Origin: Rhizobium oryziradicis
Lineage (GTDB): Bacteria > Pseudomonadota > Alphaproteobacteria > Rhizobiales > Rhizobiaceae
DNA length: 64,000 nucleotides
Assembly: GCF_001939045.1 (NCBI RefSeq)
Contig: NZ_MKIM01000031.1
Span: 380,797 to 444,796 of the forward strand
Reading direction: 5' to 3'
The translations under genes and the position numbers were made by a program. The first letter of the stretch is position 1; each line of letters begins with the position of its first letter. The notes under the pieces are model-generated. The model saw only the letters and a list, made by a program, of their open reading frames with translations. It was not told the DNA's origin and did not search any database. Positions 16,653 to 25,457 of this stretch are shown one piece after another.

Positions 16653-19136
16653 ATGCGTATTGCACGAAAATTACCGTTGTTTGTTTGTGTTATCACACTT
16701 TTGTCCATTGGTGCGGCCAGCTGGGCGGCATTGATTCAAAGCTCCTCGCTGGTGCGCCAGGAAGTGATGCAGAAACTGGAAGCGACGGCAGACGGGCGGC
16801 GCAATGAAGCGCAGTTGTATTTCGAAAACCTCATTACCAATATGCGCGCCTTTTCCAGTGCACCGAGCACGGGTGAGGCGCTTTATAAGTTCAAGCGCGA
16901 CTGGCGTTACCTGGGCACGTCCCCGAAGCAAACATTGGTCGAGCGCTATATCACCAACAATCCCAATCCACCCGGCCAGCGTCTGGAGATGGAAACGGCG
17001 CGTATCGATACCTATGACAGCAACCACGCCCTTTATCATCCCCTGTTGAAAAAGGGCGTGCTGCAATATGGCTATGCCGATGTGTTTCTGATCGATCCCA
17101 AGGGCAATATTGTCTATTCGGCGCAAAAGAATAACGAATATGGTGCCAATGTTGCGGATCCGGAGCTGAAAGATGGCCCGCTGGCCAAGGCATTCACCTC
17201 TGTCGAAGCCAGCGACGATCCGAAGTTTTATGCACTGTCAGATTTTGTGCGATATGGGCCTTCGGGCAAAAGCACTGCCTTTTTGTCGTCGCCCTTGTTC
17301 ATGGGCGAGTTGAAGATGGGCGTGCTGGTTGTCGCCATTCCAGCCAATCGCCTGGACGCTATTTTTAATAACCGCACGGGCTTGGGCCAATCCGGCGAAA
17401 CGATCCTGATCAATGACCAGCACATTATGGTCAATCATTCGGCCCTGTCCAATGACAAGGACGCGCTGAGCCATAAGGTCGAGTCTCCGCTGGTTGACGA
17501 TGCCCTGAAGGGCAATAAGGCCACAGGCAAAATTGCCGACTATCGGGACATGGACAGTTACGCTGCGGCCGTGACCCTGCCGTTTGCCGGGCACACCTGG
17601 GCCGTTGTGGCGCTGATGGGTGAAAATGAAGCGCTGGCCAGTATCGCACAATTGCGCAATACGGTGATGTTGATCGCAGCCGGACTTCTGATCCTGGCAA
17701 TGACCGGTGCCGTTCTGTTTTCGCGCAGTCTGACGTCCCCCATCAATCGATTGGTGGACAGCATGAAGCGCCTTGCCGATGGTGATACAACCATTACTCT
17801 GTCGGGCGAAAAACGGGCCGATGAGATTGGCGATATGGTGCGCTCTGTGGCTGTGTTTCGCGATGCCGCCATTGAAAAAACAAGGATTGAGGCGGCAGCC
17901 CTTGCTGATCGCACTATGTCGGAAGCGGAGAGACAGGCACGCGAGCAGGCCAGCCGCGAGGAAACTGCAAGGCTTCAACAGGCCGTCGAGGTTTTGGGCG
18001 CTGGCTTGCAGCGTCTGGCCGCTGGCGATTTGACCACCACAATAGACACCCCATTTATGGCAGGTCTCGACCGGCTCAGAACCGACTTTAATGAATCGAT
18101 CTTTAGGCTTGCCAATACGATCCGCGAGCTTTCCAGCAATACGGATTCCATCAATGGCACGGCCACCGGCATGGTGTCGGCAACCCACGATTTGTCGCGT
18201 CGCTCCGAGCAGCAGGCTGCCGCCATCGAGCAGACCTCGGCCGTCATCAGCCAGATCATGGAGGCCATTCGCACCTCGACGGATCGGGCCGGAAATGCTC
18301 GCCGGATGGCAGCGGATGCGAAAACATCAACCGAGCGCTCTGGCGATATCGTTGGCTCGGCCATTAATGCCATGGGCAAGATTGAAGAGGCATCGCTTGC
18401 CATTTCGCAAATCATCAATGTGATCGACGAAATTGCGTTCCAGACCAACCTTCTGGCGCTGAATGCCGGTGTTGAGGCGGCGCGCGCTGGCGAAGCGGGC
18501 AAGGGCTTTGCGGTGGTGGCGCAGGAAGTGCGCGAACTGGCGCAGCGCTCTGCCGGTGCCGCCAAGGAAATCAAGGAGCTGATCAGCAAATCGGGCGATG
18601 CAGTGAAGAGCGGCGTCGGCTTGGTGCGCAACACGGGTGAGGTGCTGGGTGAAATCGCCGATCAGGTTGCCCATATCAACGACGAGATTTCGGTGATTGC
18701 CGAGGCGGTCGGCGAGCAATCCGAGAGCGTGCGGGAAATTTCCACGGCCATCCGCAGCATGGAAGAGGTCACGCAGCAGAACTCGCAAATGGCAGAGCGC
18801 ACCAATTCCGACATGGCCAAGCTGACAGAAGATGCGTCTGCCTTGTCCAATCTCGTCGCCCAGTTCCGTCTTGTAGACGGGCAAACCACGCCACAGGCTT
18901 CTTCCTCCAGCTTCACCCCATCACCACGCCAGACACCGCCAGCAGCTGTGCGGCCTGCACCCATGCGCGCACCCGTCAGGGCCGCTGACGTGACAAAGAA
19001 CCGCCCGGCAGCATCGCCTGCGCGTGCGCTGATGGGCAAGCTGGCCGCTGGCTTTTCGAACAGCAGCAATTCAAAGCCTGCACCCACATCGTCCAAGACG
19101 GCCACATCGTCCAAGGCGGATTGGGAGGAATTCTGA
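16653..19136 (+). CDS. Methyl-accepting chemotaxis protein
   Basis: 827-residue chemoreceptor. The first membrane segment is at about residues 7-27, a large periplasmic sensor of the dCache type covers about 30-330, the second membrane segment is at 336-357, followed by HAMP (about 358-410) and a second HAMP-like unit near 440-490. The signalling tip near residues 591-633 contains IDEIAFQTNLLALNAGVEA and then EAGKGFAVVAQEVR. The extreme C-terminus is DWEEF, a CheR/CheB-docking pentapeptide of the xWxxF class, reached through a Pro/Ser/Ala-rich flexible linker. ATG at 16653 follows GGGGAGACG. Ligand is unknown. It lies antisense between hbdA and etfA and ends at a strong terminator. Confidence 0.93.
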   Translation: MRIARKLPLFVCVITLLSIGAASWAALIQSSSLVRQEVMQKLEATADGRRNEAQLYFENLITNMRAFSSAPSTGEALYKFKRDWRYLGTSPKQTLVERYITNNPNPPGQRLEMETARIDTYDSNHALYHPLLKKGVLQYGYADVFLIDPKGNIVYSAQKNNEYGANVADPELKDGPLAKAFTSVEASDDPKFYALSDFVRYGPSGKSTAFLSSPLFMGELKMGVLVVAIPANRLDAIFNNRTGLGQSGETILINDQHIMVNHSALSNDKDALSHKVESPLVDDALKGNKATGKIADYRDMDSYAAAVTLPFAGHTWAVVALMGENEALASIAQLRNTVMLIAAGLLILAMTGAVLFSRSLTSPINRLVDSMKRLADGDTTITLSGEKRADEIGDMVRSVAVFRDAAIEKTRIEAAALADRTMSEAERQAREQASREETARLQQAVEVLGAGLQRLAAGDLTTTIDTPFMAGLDRLRTDFNESIFRLANTIRELSSNTDSINGTATGMVSATHDLSRRSEQQAAAIEQTSAVISQIMEAIRTSTDRAGNARRMAADAKTSTERSGDIVGSAINAMGKIEEASLAISQIINVIDEIAFQTNLLALNAGVEAARAGEAGKGFAVVAQEVRELAQRSAGAAKEIKELISKSGDAVKSGVGLVRNTGEVLGEIADQVAHINDEISVIAEAVGEQSESVREISTAIRSMEEVTQQNSQMAERTNSDMAKLTEDASALSNLVAQFRLVDGQTTPQASSSSFTPSPRQTPPAAVRPAPMRAPVRAADVTKNRPAASPARALMGKLAAGFSNSSNSKPAPTSSKTATSSKADWEEF

Positions 19137-19158
19137 GCCAGCATAGGTTCATAATCAA

Positions 19159-19192
19159 AAAAGGCCGCGCCAGAGATCTGGCGCGGCCTTTT
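19159..19192. terminator. Bidirectional intrinsic terminator between mcp and etfA
   Basis: Perfect inverted repeat with arms AAAAGGCCGCGCCAGA and TCTGGCGCGGCCTTTT around a 2-base centre. The T-run on both strands fits termination of the converging chemoreceptor and etfBA transcripts. Confidence 0.85.
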
Positions 19193-19213
19193 GCATTTAT
19201 TCCGGTTGAAAGC

Positions 19214-20143
19214 TCAGAGCGCCTTTTCAAGCTCCGGCAGCGCGTCAAACAGATCAGCCACCAGACCGTAATCGGCCACCTGGAAAATCGGGGCTTCCTC
19301 ATCCTTGTTGATGGCAACGATGACTTTCGAGTCCTTCATGCCTGCCAGATGCTGGATGGCACCGGAAATGCCGCAAGCGATATAGAGCTGGGGTGCGACC
19401 ACCTTGCCGGTTTGGCCAACCTGCCAATCGTTGGGGGCATAGCCTGCGTCAACCGCTGCGCGCGAGGCACCAACGGCTGCACCAAGCTTGTCGGCAACAG
19501 GCAGAATGACCTCTTTGAACTTCTCCGATGAGCCAAGGGCGCGACCACCGGAGATGATGATCTTGGCCGATGTCAGCTCTGGACGTTCCGATGCGGAAAG
19601 CGCATCCGACACGAAGCTGGACAGACCGGGATTGGCAACGGCTGCAACAGCCTCAACCGCCGCAGAGCCACCTTCCCCCGCTGCCGCAAAGGATGCGGTG
19701 CGCACGGTGATGACCTTTTTGGCATCGGTTGATTGCACGGTCTGGATCGCGTTGCCAGCATAGATCGGCCGCTTGAAGGTGTCCGGTGAGACAACATCGG
19801 TAATTTCCGAGATCTGCATTACATCCAGAAGGGCAGCGACGCGCGGCAGCACGTTTTTGCCAACCGAGGTCGCCGGTGCAATGATCACATCATAGCTTGG
19901 TGCCAGCGATACAATCAAAGCGGCGAGAGGCTCGGCCAGATTGTTGGCCAGATCGGCGCTGTCAGCCAACAAGACCTTGGCGACGCCGGAGAGCTTGGCG
20001 GTGGCGTCGGCTGCTGCTTGCGCACCTGCGCCAGCTACCAGCACATGCACATCACCGCCAATCTGGGTTGCGGCGGTCAGGGTCTTTGCGGTCTGCTCAG
20101 ATACGCTTGTGTTGTCGTGTTCTGCCAGAAGAAGAATGGCCAT
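19214..20143 (-). CDS. etfA: Electron transfer flavoprotein, alpha subunit
   Basis: 309-residue FAD-binding subunit that, with EtfB, carries electrons from acyl-CoA and other dehydrogenases to ETF:quinone oxidoreductase. The C-terminal FAD domain contains the GGRALGSSEKF motif near residue 197 and a DLFDALPELEKAL ending typical of the family. I chose the ATG at 20143 with GGGAGATAAAATT upstream; the open frame extends 34 codons further but runs into etfB. Spacing from etfB is 22 bases, indicating one transcript. The chemoreceptor converges from the left. Confidence 0.95.
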   Translation of the reverse strand: MAILLLAEHDNTSVSEQTAKTLTAATQIGGDVHVLVAGAGAQAAADATAKLSGVAKVLLADSADLANNLAEPLAALIVSLAPSYDVIIAPATSVGKNVLPRVAALLDVMQISEITDVVSPDTFKRPIYAGNAIQTVQSTDAKKVITVRTASFAAAGEGGSAAVEAVAAVANPGLSSFVSDALSASERPELTSAKIIISGGRALGSSEKFKEVILPVADKLGAAVGASRAAVDAGYAPNDWQVGQTGKVVAPQLYIACGISGAIQHLAGMKDSKVIVAINKDEEAPIFQVADYGLVADLFDALPELEKAL

Positions 20144-20165
20144 AATTTTATCTCCCGATTCGCTG

Positions 20166-20915
20166 TTAAAGCACGCCAGCTTCGTTTTTGAGCTTGTCAA
20201 CCAGCTCAGCAACGGAGGCGACCTTGATGCCAGCCTTGCGGCCACTTGGCTCTTCGGTTTTCAAAACCGTCAAGCGTGGTGCGGTATCAACGCCAAAATC
20301 GGCAGGCGTTTTCTTGTCCAGCGGCTTTTTCTTGGCCTTCATGATGTTGGGCAGCGATGCATAGCGCGGCTCATTGAGACGAAGATCGGTGGTGACAATG
20401 GCCGGAAGCTTGACCGAAATGGTCTGCAAACCGCCATCCACTTCGCGGGTGACATTGGCCGAGCCATCGCCAATTTCCAGCTTGGATGCAAAGGTTGCCT
20501 GGCTCCAGCCGAGCAGGGCAGACAACATCTGGCCGGTCTGGTTGCTGTCATCATCAATGGCCTGTTTGCCAACAATCACCAAGCCGGGGGCTTCAGCGTC
20601 GACCACGCCCTTGAGGATTTTGGCAACGGCCAGCGGCTCGACAGTTGCGTCGGTTTCCACCAGAATGGCGCGATCCGCACCCATGGCCAGCGCTGTGCGC
20701 AGGGTTTCTTCGGCCTTGGCTGGTCCAATGGACACCACCACCACTTCCGATGCCTTGCCAGCCTCCTTGAGGCGCAGTGCTTCTTCAACGGAGATTTCGT
20801 CGAACGGGTTCATCGACATCTTCACATTGGCAAGCTCGACGCCAGAACCATCGGGCTTCACGCGAATTTTGACGTTGTAGTCAACAACGCGCTTTACGGG
20901 CACAAGAATCTTCAT
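20166..20915 (-). CDS. etfB: Electron transfer flavoprotein, beta subunit
   Basis: 249-residue AMP-binding subunit of ETF. The opening MKILVPVKRVVDYNVKIRV and the ETF-beta signature region around VELANVKMSMNPFDEISVEEA (about residues 26-46) are diagnostic. ATG at 20915 has AAGGAAGG upstream. First gene of etfB-etfA. The 226 bases upstream, shared with the cobalamin adenosyltransferase 3-prime end, should hold the promoter; I see no other gene there. Confidence 0.95.
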   Translation of the reverse strand: MKILVPVKRVVDYNVKIRVKPDGSGVELANVKMSMNPFDEISVEEALRLKEAGKASEVVVVSIGPAKAEETLRTALAMGADRAILVETDATVEPLAVAKILKGVVDAEAPGLVIVGKQAIDDDSNQTGQMLSALLGWSQATFASKLEIGDGSANVTREVDGGLQTISVKLPAIVTTDLRLNEPRYASLPNIMKAKKKPLDKKTPADFGVDTAPRLTVLKTEEPSGRKAGIKVASVAELVDKLKNEAGVL

Positions 20916-21141
20916 GGGGTCCTTCCTTGCTTCGGTCGGCTGTAATTAGCGCCATTTTGCGCATCTTCGATTGTCGGTTGGCGACATCGATACGCATTTT
21001 TTCCGCAATTACAACGGTGCGTTACAATCCTTTGGGTATTCTTTCCGGTATGCCATCCGGATGCTCCTCCCGGTGTCGAGGAAGATTTATCTAACTTTTA
21101 CGTTCACGTCAATTATTTGCGTGTCGCTCCGTGAATTTTGC

Positions 21142-21720
21142 CTATCGATGTTTTCCGGGCACCCACAAAATATCGGCCTTGCCAATGTCATTGGCATAGC
21201 GCGCGGCGACAAACAGAAAATCAGAGAGGCGATTGACGTATTTTAACGCAGGAGACGCCAGAACCTCACCCGGGATCTGCATCAGATCGACCATAATGCG
21301 CTCTGCTCGCCGCGTGATGGTGCGGGCCAGATGCAGATTTGCGGCAGCCGGCGTGCCGCCGGGCAGCACGAAGGATTTTAGCGGCTCAAGATGCGCGTTC
21401 AAAGCATCAATTTCGCTTTCCAGACGGTCCACTTGCGACTGCACGATGCGCAAAGGCTCCCATTCCAGCGCCTCACCGGTATCGGGGGTGGCAAGGTCTG
21501 AGCCGAGGTCAAACAGATCATTTTGAATGCGCAGCAGCATGGCATCGAGCGGCTGTTGATCCTGCGTGTAAAGGCGGGCCATGCCAATGGCGCTGTTGGC
21601 CTCATCGATCGTGCCATAGGCCTCGACGCGAAGATCATGCTTCAGGCGGCGCGGGCCACAGACCAGTGCTGTTGTGCCATCGTCGCCTGTGCGGGTGTAG
21701 ATTTTATTGAGCTTTACCAT
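21142..21720 (-). CDS. Cob(I)yrinic acid a,c-diamide adenosyltransferase (PduO type)
   Basis: 192-residue ATP:corrinoid adenosyltransferase that makes the Co-C bond of adenosylcobalamin. The N-terminal ATP loop reads YTRTGDDGTTAL at about residues 8-19, and the helical core contains GGTPAAANLHLART, both typical of PduO-type enzymes rather than CobA/BtuR types. ATG at 21720. Next upstream on the same strand is the small HIG1-like membrane protein (47 bases away), so the two are likely co-transcribed. It could use free cobalamin for salvage or de novo intermediates. Confidence 0.9.
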   Translation of the reverse strand: MVKLNKIYTRTGDDGTTALVCGPRRLKHDLRVEAYGTIDEANSAIGMARLYTQDQQPLDAMLLRIQNDLFDLGSDLATPDTGEALEWEPLRIVQSQVDRLESEIDALNAHLEPLKSFVLPGGTPAAANLHLARTITRRAERIMVDLMQIPGEVLASPALKYVNRLSDFLFVAARYANDIGKADILWVPGKHR

Positions 21721-21766
21721 TGCACCATGCAGTTAATTGGAGATTGAAAGTGAGAAGGGGTATGCT

Positions 21767-21964
21767 TTAGCGGCCGCCGCCAGTGATCCAGAGCGTCAAC
21801 ATGATCAGCACCACGGCAATGGCTTGCAAAAGCACACGCAACTGCATCAGCTTGTTGGAGCGGTTGCCGTCGCCGCCTTTGAGCATATTGTAAAGCCCGC
21901 GCATCAAAACAAGCGCGACAAGCCCCATGACGATCACGGCGAGAATGGTGGTGAATGTTGACAT
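21767..21964 (-). CDS. Small twin-transmembrane (HIG1-domain) protein
   Basis: 65 residues with two membrane segments at about 5-22 and 43-60, joined by a basic loop containing RGLYNMLKGGDGNRSNKLM. This matches the HIG_1_N / twin transmembrane proteins of alphaproteobacteria, relatives of mitochondrial respiratory supercomplex factors; the bacterial role is not settled. ATG at 21964 is preceded by a strong GGGGGGA. It is followed by the adenosyltransferase gene. Confidence 0.82.
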   Translation of the reverse strand: MSTFTTILAVIVMGLVALVLMRGLYNMLKGGDGNRSNKLMQLRVLLQAIAVVLIMLTLWITGGGR

Positions 21965-22008
21965 GGATGTCCCCCCGACGTCCGCTGAAATACGGTTGAT
22001 CTTTGTTT

Positions 22009-22842
22009 TTAATCCAGTGACCGCATGAGCCGATAGAAAAGATCGGATGGCATCAGTCGTTTCAAGAGCGCACCCTGCTTCGCGGGTTTTGTCACGAGAT
22101 AATGTGGTCGCGGGCGCTTGGCGGTCAAGGCGTGTTGCAGCACTTTATATACAGCATCCGGTCCCAGCTTGTTGCGGTTGATCGCGCCTGTTTCCGTTAG
22201 CCTTGCCATTTGCCGCTGATAATCCTGAGCATGAACCGAATTCTCAACATCGATATTGCGCTGAACAGCCGCTAGCGAATTGGCTAGAAAACGGCTGGCA
22301 ATCGGCCCCGGCTCAATCAGGCTGACAAAAATGCCGCTGCCATCCAGCTCCATGCGCAATGTGAGAGACAAGCCCTCAAGCGCATATTTTGACGCCGTGT
22401 AAGCGCCGCGCCAACGATAGGGCAAAAGCCCGAGAATGGATGAGCATTGCACGATACGGCCATGCCCTTGCGCGCGCATCACCGGCACAATTCGTCGCGT
22501 CAGATCATGCCAGCCGATCACATTGGTCTCGAATTGCTCGCGCAAGGCCGCCGTTGGCAGATCTTCCACAGCCCCTGCCTGGCCATAAGCACCATTGTTG
22601 AACAGCGCATCCAGCGTGCCGCCGGTGCGGGCCAGCACGTCCTTCACCAAGGCTTCGATGCTGGCTTCATCGCAATAATCCATGACCAGTGCTTCCAGCC
22701 CGTCATCCTCAAGCGCTTTGAGGTCTTGCGGATTGCGCACCGTTGCAAAAACCCGCCAGCCGTCTTTTTTCAAGGCGCGGGCTGCATAGGCACCAATGCC
22801 AGAGGAGCAGCCGGTGACGATAATGGTTCTTTGCTGTGTCAT
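22009..22842 (-). CDS. Short-chain dehydrogenase/reductase family oxidoreductase
   Basis: 277 residues. The nucleotide-binding TGCSSGIG motif is at residues 10-17, NNGAYG (the NNAG equivalent) at 82-87, a catalytic serine near 134 and YTASK at 148-152. It is therefore a complete classical SDR, probably NADP-dependent. I chose the ATG at 22842 rather than one 11 codons upstream, because MTQQRTIIVTG begins at the usual place and has GAGGA ahead. Substrate is unknown. It is separated from the divergent yihY gene by 95 bases. Confidence 0.88.
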   Translation of the reverse strand: MTQQRTIIVTGCSSGIGAYAARALKKDGWRVFATVRNPQDLKALEDDGLEALVMDYCDEASIEALVKDVLARTGGTLDALFNNGAYGQAGAVEDLPTAALREQFETNVIGWHDLTRRIVPVMRAQGHGRIVQCSSILGLLPYRWRGAYTASKYALEGLSLTLRMELDGSGIFVSLIEPGPIASRFLANSLAAVQRNIDVENSVHAQDYQRQMARLTETGAINRNKLGPDAVYKVLQHALTAKRPRPHYLVTKPAKQGALLKRLMPSDLFYRLMRSLD

Positions 22843-22937
22843 AAGGCAGTTTTCCTCTTCAAAACAGGATACCATGTCCCATATTCAGAAGTCACAGGCA
22901 ATGTTTACACGCAATGACAGCATAAACGGGAGACGGA

Positions 22938-23828
22938 ATGGGGATTTCTCTGGGGAGACTTTATCGCGTGATCGCCGATACGGTCTGGCATTTTTCCGAG
23001 GATGATGGTTGGGCCATGGCCAGCCATGTGGCACTTTCCATTCTTCTGGCTGTTTTTCCGTTTTTGATTTTTGGCACGGCGTTGGCGGGCCTTTTAGGTG
23101 CTGATACCTTTGCGCCCACCGCCATTCACTTTATTTTTGATACCTGGCCAGAGGAAATTGCCAAGCCGATTTCTGAGCAGATTGTGCAGGTGCTGACCAT
23201 GCCGCGCGGCGGTCTTTTGACCATATCGGTGCTGGCTGCCGCCTATTTTGCGTCCAACGGCGTGGAAGCGCTGCGCACGGCGCTCAACCGTGCTTATCGT
23301 GTGAACGAGACACGCCCCTGGTATCTGACCCGTCTGCTCAGTCTTGGCTTTGTGATGATGGGGGTCATGGCTTTTGCCGTGATCAGCGTTGTGCTGATCG
23401 CGGTGCCGATTGCGCTGCGCTTTGCGGAACAAAAATTTCCACTGCTGAAAGATGTTTTGGCGTTGATTTCAAATTGGAGCGTGCTTGGCACCCTGATTTT
23501 GTTGACCATTGGTCTGACGATTTCTCATCTGTGGTTGCCCGCGGGCAAACGACGGCTCAGAGAAGTGTTGCCGGGCATTTGTCTTACACTGGTGCTTTGG
23601 CTGGGTGGTGCTTTTGCTTTTGCCACCTATCTGGCTACCTTTGCCAACTATGCCGCCACCTATGCCGGTCTTGCTTCTATCATGGTGGTACTGATTTTTC
23701 TTTATATGCTGGGCGTGTTGTTTTTGATCGGGGCAGAGTTCAACGCATCCTTGATGAAATTTAAAGGACCGCGCTTGCTGCGAAAACGTCATTTAGAGGC
23801 CCAGGAGCACGCGAATATCGGCGGGTGA
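22938..23828 (+). CDS. YihY/virulence factor BrkB family membrane protein
   Basis: 296-residue inner-membrane protein with about six hydrophobic segments and the family features DDGWAMASHVALS near the N-terminus and GLASIMVVLIFLYM near residue 250. The family was once labelled ribonuclease BN in error; the actual role is unknown, and export or membrane homeostasis has been proposed. ATG at 22938 follows GGGAGACGGA. Its last 36 bases overlap, antisense, the end of gluQRS. Confidence 0.87.
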   Translation: MGISLGRLYRVIADTVWHFSEDDGWAMASHVALSILLAVFPFLIFGTALAGLLGADTFAPTAIHFIFDTWPEEIAKPISEQIVQVLTMPRGGLLTISVLAAAYFASNGVEALRTALNRAYRVNETRPWYLTRLLSLGFVMMGVMAFAVISVVLIAVPIALRFAEQKFPLLKDVLALISNWSVLGTLILLTIGLTISHLWLPAGKRRLREVLPGICLTLVLWLGGAFAFATYLATFANYAATYAGLASIMVVLIFLYMLGVLFLIGAEFNASLMKFKGPRLLRKRHLEAQEHANIGG

Positions 23829-24683
23829 TGTGCCAAGTGCTCGCAGATAACCCAGCCCGGAAGCCCCCTCGCTTTTGGAAAGCTTGCGTCCATCGCTACC
23901 CAAAATCAGCCGATGGTGGGTGTAATGGGGGGCGGGCAGACCCAGCAGGCTTTGCAACAGCCGATGCACCGATGTTGCGTGATAGAGATCGCGCCCGCGC
24001 ACCACATGGGTAACGCCTTGCAACGCATCATCCACCACCACGGAAAGATGATAACTGGAGGGCGCATCAGAGCGCCACAGAATCACATCACCCCAGGCGG
24101 CGGGATCAGCGGTGATGGTGGCGTTGTCCGCCCCTTCCGTCCAGTTCAGCGGGGCGTTTAGCAAAGACAGAGCCTTGCCCATATTGAGCCGCAGGCTGTG
24201 GCGCTCGCCTTGGGCAATGCGCCGCTGTGCGTCCAAAGGATCGAGACATCGCTCATCCATGGGGTAGTGCGGAGCGCCATCCGGGTCGTGCGGCCATGAT
24301 TGGCCGTTGCTGCTGGCACGTTTCACTTGCGCCTTGATCTCCCCCCGGCTGAGAAAGGCGGGGTAGATCAGGCCAAGCGCTGCCAATCGATCAAGCGCTG
24401 CGCGATAGGCGTCAATATGCTCGGACTGGCGGCGAACCGGCTCTTCCCATGTCAGTCCAAGCCAGGTCAGGTCGTCAACAATGCTGCGCTCAAAGGCTGG
24501 TGTGCAGCGGCCAATATCAATATCTTCCATGCGCAACAGCAGGCGGCCGCCTGTTGCTTTTGCGCACTTGGCATTCAACAATGCAGACAGCGCATGCCCC
24601 AGATGCAAAACCCCATTGGGGCTGGGCGCAAAGCGAAAAATGGGTGTGTGATGGTCAAGATCCGGCATGGCTTCTTCTGCCAT
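23793..24683 (-). CDS. gluQRS: Glutamyl-Q tRNA(Asp) synthetase
   Basis: About 296 residues, the length of the truncated GluRS paralogue that attaches glutamate to the queuosine base of tRNA(Asp). The class I HIGH-type motif is FAPSPNGVLHLGH at about 18-30 and the KMSKS counterpart is KLSKS near 264-268; the anticodon-binding domain of GluRS is absent, as expected. ATG at 24683 or one five codons later (24668) are both possible; neither has a strong ribosome site. It overlaps yihY convergently by 36 bases and faces the AlkA gene at its 5-prime end. Confidence 0.88.
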   Translation of the reverse strand: MAEEAMPDLDHHTPIFRFAPSPNGVLHLGHALSALLNAKCAKATGGRLLLRMEDIDIGRCTPAFERSIVDDLTWLGLTWEEPVRRQSEHIDAYRAALDRLAALGLIYPAFLSRGEIKAQVKRASSNGQSWPHDPDGAPHYPMDERCLDPLDAQRRIAQGERHSLRLNMGKALSLLNAPLNWTEGADNATITADPAAWGDVILWRSDAPSSYHLSVVVDDALQGVTHVVRGRDLYHATSVHRLLQSLLGLPAPHYTHHRLILGSDGRKLSKSEGASGLGYLRALGTSPADIRVLLGL

Positions 24684-24704
24684 GATTTGCGGCAGGAGTA
24701 AAAG

Positions 24705-25352
24705 ATGAAGCCTCACAGTCGCATCCAATCGGATGCGGATATTATGGATGGGTTGACGCATCTCTTGATACAAGACCCAAGGCTTGTGCCGATTGCCAAA
24801 ATCGCCGGTCCTTTGCCGCTTCGCCTGTCTGAACCGGGTTTTGCCGGGCTTGCCTCCATTATCGTGTCACAAATGGTGTCGCGGGCCAGCGCCCAGGCCA
24901 TCTGGGGACGCTTGACGGCGGCAATGGTCGAGCCTTCGCCGCAAGCCTATCTGGCGCTGAGCGATCGCGCTTTGGCCTTGGGCTTGTCGCGGGCCAAGCA
25001 TGCCTGCCTGACGGCTTTGTCGCACGCCATCCTAGTCGGGGAGATTGATCTTTTGGCGGTGCTGGATCAGCCGGCGGACGTTGCCATTGCCGAGCTTTCC
25101 CATCTTCGCGGCATCGGGCTTTGGACATCCGAGGTTTATTTGATGTTTTGCGGCGGTCACGCAGATGTGTTTCCGGCAGGCGACGTGGCCTTGCGAACAG
25201 CGGTGGGGCAGGGGCTTGGTTTGAAGGATCGGCCCGATATTGCGACGACCCAAATGATTTCACGGGATTGGCAGCCTTATCGCTCTATAGCGGCACGGTT
25301 GTTTTGGGCCTTTTATGCCATAAATTTTTCCCGCGAGGCCTTGCCTTTGTAA
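24705..25352 (+). CDS. DNA-3-methyladenine glycosylase II (AlkA/HhH-GPD family)
   Basis: 215-residue base-excision repair glycosylase removing alkylated purines. The helix-hairpin-helix motif is HLRGIGLW at residues 133-140, and the catalytic aspartate is D160 in PAGDVALR. The N-terminal TBP-like domain of E. coli AlkA is missing, as in other short bacterial members. ATG at 24705 follows GCAGGAGT. It starts 21 bases from the divergent gluQRS start, so both share a compact promoter region. Confidence 0.9.
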   Translation: MKPHSRIQSDADIMDGLTHLLIQDPRLVPIAKIAGPLPLRLSEPGFAGLASIIVSQMVSRASAQAIWGRLTAAMVEPSPQAYLALSDRALALGLSRAKHACLTALSHAILVGEIDLLAVLDQPADVAIAELSHLRGIGLWTSEVYLMFCGGHADVFPAGDVALRTAVGQGLGLKDRPDIATTQMISRDWQPYRSIAARLFWAFYAINFSREALPL

Positions 25353-25457
25353 TCATTGTGGAGAATCATTTGCTTACTTCTATGTTGGGCTTCATAATCC
25401 TGTAACAGGCTGCCGAATATAGATTGAAGAAGATGCCTAATCGATCAGGAGAACGCC

